Shown here piece after piece: positions 6,899 through 12,538 of a stretch of 12,538 nucleotides of DNA. A program made the translations under genes and the position numbers. The notes beneath the pieces are model-generated. The model saw only the letters and a list, made by a program, of their open reading frames with translations, did no database searches and was not told the DNA's origin. Where the stretch lies: positions 1 to 12,538 of the forward strand of contig JAQWYU010000285.1 in assembly GCA_029253805.1 (NCBI GenBank), in the 5' to 3' direction. Numbering within the stretch: position 1 is the first letter of the stretch; the number at the start of each line of letters is the position of its first letter. The stretch comes from Flavobacteriaceae bacterium. Its GTDB lineage: Bacteria > Bacteroidota > Bacteroidia > Flavobacteriales > Flavobacteriaceae.

Positions 6899-7582
6899 TT
6901 AATTTTTTCGTTGGACTACTTCAAAAAGTTTAGAGTCTTCACATTTTAGTGTTTTTTTCGGGTATTTTAATATTAAAGCATAGTCATGGGTTGCCATTAA
7001 TATTGTATGTCCTTTTTGATTAAGTTCTAGCAGTACTTCCATTACCTCCATACTTGTTTCCGGATCTAGGTTCCCAGTAGGTTCATCTGCTAAAATTAAT
7101 TTTGGATCGTTTAGAAGAGCTCTAGCTATGGCGACACGTTGTTGCTCACCTCCTGAAAGTTCGTAAGGAAATTTGTGCCCTTTAGTGTGCATTTTAACTT
7201 TTTTAAGCACTGCTTCTACTTTTGCGACAATCAGCTCTTTTTGTTTCCACCCAGTAGCTTTTAAAACAAATTCCAGATTTCCTTTAACTGTAAGTTCATT
7301 CATTAGTTTGAAGTCCTGAAAAACTACACCAAGTTTTCGTCGTAAAAAAGGGATTTCTCTTTCTTTTATTGTTTTTAGATCCATTTCAACAACAGATCCA
7401 TTTCCATTTGTCAATTGGAGGTCCCCATATAGAGTTTTTAGTAAGCTGCTTTTTCCTGATCCAGTTTTTCCAATTAGATATATAAATTCTCCTTGTTTGA
7501 TATCAATATTTATATCCTGCAGAACTAATTTGTTATTTTGAAAAATAGATACTTCTTGTAACTTTAATACTGAATTTGACAT
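6899..7582 (-). CDS. ftsE: FtsE-like ABC transporter ATPase (cell division type)
   Basis: A complete ABC nucleotide-binding protein of 227 residues, the usual length of FtsE. Motifs in order: Walker [10 protein letters not shown] (38-46), Q-loop in VVFQDFKLM (Gln89), signature LSGGEQQR (142-149), Walker B LILADEP with Glu167, D-loop GNLDPE (170-175) and switch histidine His199 in MATHD. The FQDFKLM and TVKGNLEF region resembles FtsE more than the LolD/MacB branch, but that separation is close and only phylogeny would settle it. FtsE with the membrane partner FtsX controls peptidoglycan hydrolases during division. No ftsX lies in this window; in flavobacteria the two genes are often apart (recollection). 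The gene is first in a - strand operon with two glycosyltransferases, 2 bases from the next. A divergent promoter region separates it from the TPR gene. Confidence 0.85.
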   Translation of the reverse strand: MSNSVLKLQEVSIFQNNKLVLQDINIDIKQGEFIYLIGKTGSGKSSLLKTLYGDLQLTNGNGSVVEMDLKTIKEREIPFLRRKLGVVFQDFKLMNELTVKGNLEFVLKATGWKQKELIVAKVEAVLKKVKMHTKGHKFPYELSGGEQQRVAIARALLNDPKLILADEPTGNLDPETSMEVMEVLLELNQKGHTILMATHDYALILKYPKKTLKCEDSKLFEVVQRKN

Positions 7583-7645
7583 TGTTAATATTTAAAATAA
7601 TTTTTATAAATGTATTACTATTTGATTCAATTATCAAAGAACACC

Positions 7646-7653
7646 CAAATATA
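7646..7653 (-). promoter_or_regulatory. Putative -7 promoter element for the ftsE-glycosyltransferase operon
   Basis: Read on the - strand this is TATATTTG, an exact fit to the Bacteroidota -7 consensus TAnnTTTG. It lies about 63 bases before the ftsE ATG. No clear TTG/TTTG -33 box is visible at 17-23 bases upstream, which lowers confidence. The same octamer occurs on the + strand of this intergenic region. Confidence 0.42.
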
Positions 7654-7729
7654 AACGCCTTTGTTAAATTTTAATTATGTGATGTATATAATTTACTAAT
7701 TTTTTAATCGTTCTAGTTTGTATATATTT

Positions 7730-7737
7730 TATATTTG
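7730..7737 (+). promoter_or_regulatory. Putative -7 promoter element for the TPR/barrel gene pair
   Basis: TATATTTG fits TAnnTTTG exactly and lies 22 bases before the ATG at 7760, implying a short, A-rich leader (AAAACACCTATAAATT) without a Shine-Dalgarno sequence, as is usual in this phylum. A TTTG at 7717-7720 is present but is too close (9 bases) to be a standard -33 box, so the assignment is tentative. Confidence 0.42.
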
Positions 7738-7759
7738 ATTTTTAAAACACCTATAAATT

Positions 7760-10700
7760 ATGAACAGTATTAAATACTTAGTTCAACTTTTTTTAATGTT
7801 TTTTGTATTTGTTGGGTTTGCCCAAAAATCAACTATTTATTCACATCAATCAGTTAATTATAACTCTGCATTAACTCTTTATAATAAACAACAGTTTAAT
7901 TCTGCTCAACTAATTTTTCAGTCAGTTCTTTCTAGCACTTCTGATTCTTTTTTAAAATCAAATGCTACTTATTATATTGCCAATTGCGCAGTTATGCTTA
8001 ATCAACCTAATGCTAAATTTCTTTTAGAATCTTTTGTAAAAGATTACCCATACAGTACCAAGCGGAATTCGGCCTGCTTTGAAATTGCAAATTATTATTT
8101 TAAAAGTTCTAAATATTCTGATGCCTGTAATTGGTATGCTAAAGTAGAAGCTATCAGACTTTCATTTTCTGAAATGTATTCTTTTCATTTTAATTATGGT
8201 TACAGTCTATATAAAATAAAAAAATATAAAAAGGCAAAATTAAATTTTAACCAGCTTCTAGGCTCTCAAAGATACGCCTCACAAGCTAAATATTATATGG
8301 GTTTTATGGCCTATGAAGCAGACGATTACAGCATGGCGTCTGTATATTTTGATCAAATTGAAGGCATTTCGGCTTACAATGATAATTTAGCCTACTACCA
8401 AGCGGACTTGAATTTTAAATTAGGTAACTTTAAAAAAGCGATAGACTTAGCATTAGCACGCATCAAGGAGGGCTCGGCTAAGGAAATTTCTGAGCTTTCT
8501 AAAATCATTGGAGAAAGCTATTTTAAACTTGAGGAGTATCCTAAAGCAATTCCATATTTAGAAGCTTATAAAGGCAAAAAAGGACGCTGGAGTCATTCAG
8601 ATTTCTATCAATTAGGCTATGCTTTTTATAAACAAAACGATTATCAAAAATCAATTAATGAGTTTAATAAAATAATAGAAGGTTCAAATGATATTTCTCA
8701 AAATGCATACTACATTTTAGCAGAATGTTATCTCAATTTAAATAAAAAGCAAGCTGCGTTAAATGCGTTTAAAAATGCTTCTGAATTGGATTTTGTCTCG
8801 GAAATTACAGAAGATGCTTGGCTCAATTATGCTAAATTGAGCTGTGAAATTGGAAATCCATACCAGTCTACCACTGAAGTTTTAATCCGCTTTTTAAGTC
8901 TGTATCCTAATTCAGCCTTTAAAATTGAGTTTGAGTCATTACTCATTGATTCATACATTAATTCTAACAATTACAATGAGGCCCTGGAGTTTTTGAAAAA
9001 TAAATCCAAACCTATTCACAAAGAAGCCTACCAGAAAGTCACATTTCTAAGGGCACTAGAATTATACAACGCCGCCGACTACACCGCTTCTGATGCCCTA
9101 TTAGATAATTCACTTTCAGTGTCTTTAGATCCAATTGTTAAGGCAAGAGCTACGTATTGGAGTGCAGAAGTCGCCTATCAATTGATGAGTTACAACAAGG
9201 CACTTGAAAGGTTTAAAGATTTCAAACAGCTTATCCAGAGTCCGCAGCTTGAAGAGTATGAAAACTTAAACTATAATTTAGCCTACACGTACTTCAAGCT
9301 AAAGCAGTATGGAAATGCCATTAAGAATTACCAGTTATTTATAAAAAATAAACCTTCCGATTTGGTGGTTCTAAACGATGCATATCTTAGAATGGCTGAT
9401 TCCTATTTTGCGAGTTCTCAATACAAGCTAGCAATTGATGCCTACCAAGCAGCTTTGGATTTAAATATAATCGAATCAGACTATGCAACATTTCAAATAG
9501 CGGTTAGTACTGGGTATTTGGGTCAAATCGAAACTAAAATTAATGGTCTAAATAAGGTGATAGATTATAAATCATCCTATTTGAAAGATCAAGCACTTTT
9601 TGAATTAGCAAATACTTATGCAAATCAATCAAACTCCACCAAAGCTATTGAAACCTATAGTGAGTTAATAACAACTTATTCAAAGAGTTCTTTAGTGTCC
9701 AAAGCGTTATTGCGTAAGGGATTAATTGAGTATAATCAAAATGACATCCAATTAGCTCTAAAAAGTTTTAATTCCGTAGCGACTGGATATCCCTCTACGC
9801 CAGAAGCATTTCAGGCTATTAGTTCCTCACGTTCTATTTATATTGATTTAGGTCAGGTTGACAACTATGCACTTTGGGTCAAATCCTTAGATTATGCAAG
9901 CGTTACTGATAGTGAATTAGAAACGGCTACTTATGAAGCTGCAGAAAAACAGTATTTAGATAACAATACCAAAAAAGCGATTGAATTGTTTAATGGGTAT
10001 ATTATTAGTTTTTCAAATGGTAAACAACTTATAAAAGCTCATTTTTATCTTGCGGAATTGTATAACATGAGTGCTCTAACAGCTAATGCATTACCGCATT
10101 ATCAATATGTTTGCGAGCAATCTGTAAGTGAGTTCACTGAACAAGCGCTGTTCAAAAGGTCTGAAATCTTACTAGATTCAGAAGATTATAAAGCGGCCTT
10201 GAATGTATTGTTACGACTAGAATCTGAATCAAAAAACCTACAAAACAGGTTGTATGCACAGTCTAATTTAATGAAAGTGTATTTTCAATTCGAAGATTAT
10301 GATGCTGCGATTCTTTATGCGGAGACGATCCTTAAAAACTCAAAAACAGATCTTTATATAAAGAGTGACGCCTACATTATTACTGCAAGAGCTGCGATGC
10401 AAACAAATAATGACATAAAAGCTCGATCAGCCTACAGCCAAGTTCAGGCAATTGCTAACGGAGCTATGGGGGCTGAAGCACAGTACTATGAGGCCTATTT
10501 CCTCAATTCTGATGGAAATTTTGAAGCCTCTAATAAAAGTGTTCAAGTGTTGATAAAAAACTTTTCTAGCTATAAGTATTATGCTTCTAAAGGACTTATT
10601 ATTATGGCTAAGAACTTTTATGCTCTAAATGATGATTTTCAAGCGACTTATATTTTAGAAAATGTCACTCAAAATTTTACAGACTTCAAGGAAGTTGTAG

Positions 10701-10789
10701 ACGAAGCACAATTAGAACTAGAACGGATTAAGTTAGAAGTTTCTAAGACCAACTCTACTGTAGAAACGGAATTACAAAATGAAAATTAG
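7760..10789 (+). CDS. Large exported TPR-repeat protein
   Basis: A 1009-residue protein beginning with a signal peptide: a short Lys5 n-region, a hydrophobic core through VGF, and a predicted cleavage at the A21-Q22 junction (VGFAQ|KS). There is no lipobox cysteine, so it is probably soluble periplasmic or held by a partner. Almost the whole mature chain is a solenoid of about twenty degenerate TPR/Sel1-like helical hairpins rich in Tyr, Ala and Asn. Clear examples lie near residues 280-313 (FYQLGYAFYKQNDYQKSINE) and 314-347 (AYYILAECYLNLNKKQAALN). A low-complexity tail ends the protein. TPR solenoids are protein-docking scaffolds; no enzymatic motif is present. The start ATG has an A-rich leader and no Shine-Dalgarno. 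The stop overlaps, or is one base from, the start of the barrel gene, implying that the two products are made together and probably interact. The exact role is unknown. Family names of the type 'tetratricopeptide repeat protein' are all that can be supported. Confidence 0.9.
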   Translation: MNSIKYLVQLFLMFFVFVGFAQKSTIYSHQSVNYNSALTLYNKQQFNSAQLIFQSVLSSTSDSFLKSNATYYIANCAVMLNQPNAKFLLESFVKDYPYSTKRNSACFEIANYYFKSSKYSDACNWYAKVEAIRLSFSEMYSFHFNYGYSLYKIKKYKKAKLNFNQLLGSQRYASQAKYYMGFMAYEADDYSMASVYFDQIEGISAYNDNLAYYQADLNFKLGNFKKAIDLALARIKEGSAKEISELSKIIGESYFKLEEYPKAIPYLEAYKGKKGRWSHSDFYQLGYAFYKQNDYQKSINEFNKIIEGSNDISQNAYYILAECYLNLNKKQAALNAFKNASELDFVSEITEDAWLNYAKLSCEIGNPYQSTTEVLIRFLSLYPNSAFKIEFESLLIDSYINSNNYNEALEFLKNKSKPIHKEAYQKVTFLRALELYNAADYTASDALLDNSLSVSLDPIVKARATYWSAEVAYQLMSYNKALERFKDFKQLIQSPQLEEYENLNYNLAYTYFKLKQYGNAIKNYQLFIKNKPSDLVVLNDAYLRMADSYFASSQYKLAIDAYQAALDLNIIESDYATFQIAVSTGYLGQIETKINGLNKVIDYKSSYLKDQALFELANTYANQSNSTKAIETYSELITTYSKSSLVSKALLRKGLIEYNQNDIQLALKSFNSVATGYPSTPEAFQAISSSRSIYIDLGQVDNYALWVKSLDYASVTDSELETATYEAAEKQYLDNNTKKAIELFNGYIISFSNGKQLIKAHFYLAELYNMSALTANALPHYQYVCEQSVSEFTEQALFKRSEILLDSEDYKAALNVLLRLESESKNLQNRLYAQSNLMKVYFQFEDYDAAILYAETILKNSKTDLYIKSDAYIITARAAMQTNNDIKARSAYSQVQAIANGAMGAEAQYYEAYFLNSDGNFEASNKSVQVLIKNFSSYKYYASKGLIIMAKNFYALNDDFQATYILENVTQNFTDFKEVVDEAQLELERIKLEVSKTNSTVETELQNEN

Positions 10790-12524
10790 AATGATGAATA
10801 TTAAATTAAAATACTATTTAAGTCTGCTTTTTAACTTGGCTGTTGTATTTTATTTTCAAAGGATAGAAGCACAAAATTCTCAAACACCTGTACAAGATTC
10901 TATCGACACGCAGGTAGTGACTATTGTAAAGCCATACACTCCCAAAATATCGGATGCCTTTAAGCTTAAGCAAGCGCCAAGTATAATGGTTTCTGAGGAC
11001 TCTCAAAAAAGTATTAAGTATACTATTTTCTCTATTCCAGTCGCATCCACATTTACGCCCGCAAAAGTGAATTCTATCGGGGTAAAAAAATTTAAAAAAG
11101 AAAAATTATTTCAAAACTATACTTCTATCGGTCTTGGAAATTATGGCACTGTGTTAGGTAATTTTTATCTTAATCATAAAATCGGTAGAGGAGAGACTTT
11201 AGCAGGGTATGTTGATCACCACTCGTCACAAGGTGGTATAGGCGGCCTTCAGTTAGAGGATTCTTTTTCAAATAATACGGTTTGGGTTAATTATGCGAAA
11301 ACATTAAAAACGTTTACTTGGACTACGGACCTCGCCTATGCCCGTCAAGCGATTAATTGGTATGGACTCCCTTACCCAACAACCTTTTCTATAAACTCTA
11401 AGCAAGTTTATTCTGAACTGTCTTTTTCTAGCAAAGTGCATTTTAAAAAGGGTATTTTTCAAAGAGGATCAATTGATTTTCAACGATTTTCAGATGCCTA
11501 TGGTTCTCAAGAATATCGGCTTGAGGCAGACTCAAGCCTGCAACTAAATATATTTGATCAATCAATTAACACGAATTTGAGTATTGATTATTTAAATGGG
11601 GAATTTAATCAAAAATACCTAGATCCTGAACTGAATAGTTACGCAAACACTCTTTTTTTTGTAGCGCCGTCCTATAAATATTCTTATGAAGATTTAGCGG
11701 TTTCAGTTGGAGTTAGAGCTGCTTTCTTAATCGATAACAATAAAGGTGTAAGTAAATTTTATATTTATCCGAATATTGAAGCTAGTTATTCAGTCGTTAA
11801 TTCTATTGTTTTGGCTTACGCTCAGTTAAAAGGTGATTTAATTCAAAATACGTATTCTGATTTTGCACAAATCAATCCATTTATATCTCCTACTCTAAAG
11901 ATTCGCCCAAGCTCAACTCCCTATAAATTAATCGTTGGTAGCAAAGGAAAACTATCAGAATCCATAGCATACGACCTGAACGGAAGTTATTCTAAACAAA
12001 ACAATAAAGCGCTTTTCCGTTCCAATACTATTCTGAACCTTTCAGCACTCACTAACTACAATCAAGGAAACTCTTTTGGAATCGTCTATGATGACGTTGA
12101 TGTTTTAAACGCTTCAGGCGCTTTAGAATTTAACATGATTGAAAAGTTAATGCTTCGATTTAAAGGAGACCTTTATAATTATTCAAGTAATTTGGAACCA
12201 ACGGTTTGGAATTTACCTAATTTTGAAGCGTCTCTGTTTCTAGATTATCAAATTTCAGACAAATGGGCATTGGTTGGAAATCTTTTTTACTATGGAGCCA
12301 GACAAGATTCTACTACAAACGATTCCCTACTCTCTGAGATTATCAATGAGACTTTAGATTCTTTTTTTGATGCCAACTTTCAGTTAGATTATCAGGTTTC
12401 ATCCCAATGGGGTGCCTTTGTGAAAGTTAATAATATGACCAATTCTAATTATAGCCAGTGGAACCATTACCCAGTTCAAGGGTTTCAGATTTTAGGAGGC
12501 GCGAGTTATAAATTTGACTTTTAA
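10779..12524 (+). CDS. Plugless outer-membrane beta-barrel protein (TonB-dependent-receptor-like)
   Basis: A 581-residue outer-membrane protein. A signal peptide with a basic n-region and the core YYLSLLFNLAVVFYF ends in IEAQ, with probable cleavage after Ala31. Next comes a short non-barrel region (about 32-105) with TQVVTIVKPYTPKISDAF. The rest is amphipathic beta strands alternating with turns, rich in Tyr, Ser and Asn, ending in GGASYKFDF with the C-terminal Phe that outer-membrane assembly recognises. The strand pattern resembles the barrel of TonB-dependent receptors, and such proteins are commonly so annotated. However, there is no visible plug domain and the chain is too short for plug plus 22 strands. 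The ATG at 10779 overlaps the TPR gene by 11 bases. ATG 10791 or 10794, just after the TPR stop, would also give a good signal peptide, and I cannot decide. Co-expression with the TPR protein suggests a periplasm-to-surface complex. The gene is complete; 14 bases follow its stop. Confidence 0.85.
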   Translation: MKIRMMNIKLKYYLSLLFNLAVVFYFQRIEAQNSQTPVQDSIDTQVVTIVKPYTPKISDAFKLKQAPSIMVSEDSQKSIKYTIFSIPVASTFTPAKVNSIGVKKFKKEKLFQNYTSIGLGNYGTVLGNFYLNHKIGRGETLAGYVDHHSSQGGIGGLQLEDSFSNNTVWVNYAKTLKTFTWTTDLAYARQAINWYGLPYPTTFSINSKQVYSELSFSSKVHFKKGIFQRGSIDFQRFSDAYGSQEYRLEADSSLQLNIFDQSINTNLSIDYLNGEFNQKYLDPELNSYANTLFFVAPSYKYSYEDLAVSVGVRAAFLIDNNKGVSKFYIYPNIEASYSVVNSIVLAYAQLKGDLIQNTYSDFAQINPFISPTLKIRPSSTPYKLIVGSKGKLSESIAYDLNGSYSKQNNKALFRSNTILNLSALTNYNQGNSFGIVYDDVDVLNASGALEFNMIEKLMLRFKGDLYNYSSNLEPTVWNLPNFEASLFLDYQISDKWALVGNLFYYGARQDSTTNDSLLSEIINETLDSFFDANFQLDYQVSSQWGAFVKVNNMTNSNYSQWNHYPVQGFQILGGASYKFDF

Positions 12525-12538
12525 GCCAATGTTATTTT

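Larger units (their letters stand above)
7583..7759. other. Divergent intergenic region between ftsE operon and TPR operon
   Basis: This is the longest non-coding stretch of the window (177 bp). It is very AT-rich and contains outward-facing -7-like octamers on both strands. I see no hairpin, tRNA, riboswitch or repeat in it, and no small open frame worth calling. Confidence 0.7.

Noticed and set aside
7760..10789. Long tandem DNA repeats in the TPR gene
   Set aside because: The repeats are visible only as degenerate protein hairpins; the nucleotide sequence shows no near-identical tandem units.
10818..11006. 62-residue - strand open frame inside the barrel gene
   Set aside because: It is antisense to the signal peptide and N-terminal region of a clear gene, with no family features.

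Overview
The window looks like the chromosome of a member of the Bacteroidota, most likely family Flavobacteriaceae. The DNA is strongly AT-rich. Starts lack clear Shine-Dalgarno sequences and have A/T-rich leaders instead. Exported proteins carry signal peptides ending in the xAQ cleavage style. The gene set also fits: a TypA GTPase with a YgjV-like small protein, an isolated FtsE-like ATPase, and a giant TPR protein followed by an outer-membrane barrel. The family assignment is inference from style and gene families; no marker gene was searched.

Left edge (1-877, + strand): the C-terminal third of the translation GTPase TypA/BipA, whose 5' end lies outside the window, followed with a one-base stop/start overlap by a 77-residue membrane protein of YgjV/PQ-loop type.

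Centre (about 950-6896): a surface-polysaccharide block in two convergent halves. The + strand half holds a WzxE-like lipid-linked oligosaccharide flippase, an EptA/CptA-type phosphoethanolamine transferase and a family 4 glycosyltransferase. The - strand half holds two family 2 glycosyltransferases. The halves meet stop to stop with 16 bp between them. The block can assemble, flip and decorate a glycan. It has no visible polymerase (Wzy), no initiating sugar-phosphate transferase, no ligase and no nucleotide-sugar synthesis genes, so the pathway must use functions encoded elsewhere. Visually these genes are poorer in G+C than the flanking typA and TPR/barrel genes, as is usual for a variable glycan locus between conserved genes.

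Right part (6899-12524): an FtsE-like ABC ATPase lies on the - strand directly upstream of the two family 2 glycosyltransferases and almost certainly shares their transcript. A 177-bp divergent intergenic region, carrying the same Bacteroidota-type -7 motif on each strand, separates it from a + strand pair. That pair is a 1009-residue exported TPR-repeat protein and a 581-residue outer-membrane beta-barrel that resembles TonB-dependent receptors but has no plug. Their genes overlap or nearly touch, so they probably work as a periplasm/outer-membrane unit.

No tRNA, rRNA, CRISPR array, insertion sequence or attachment site was recognised. No gene-free stretch exceeds 300 bases; the longest is the divergent region at 7583-7759. 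I did not find a clearly unprecedented system. The most interesting items are the TPR/plugless-barrel pair, the FtsE-glycosyltransferase operon, and the modular, incomplete glycan locus.
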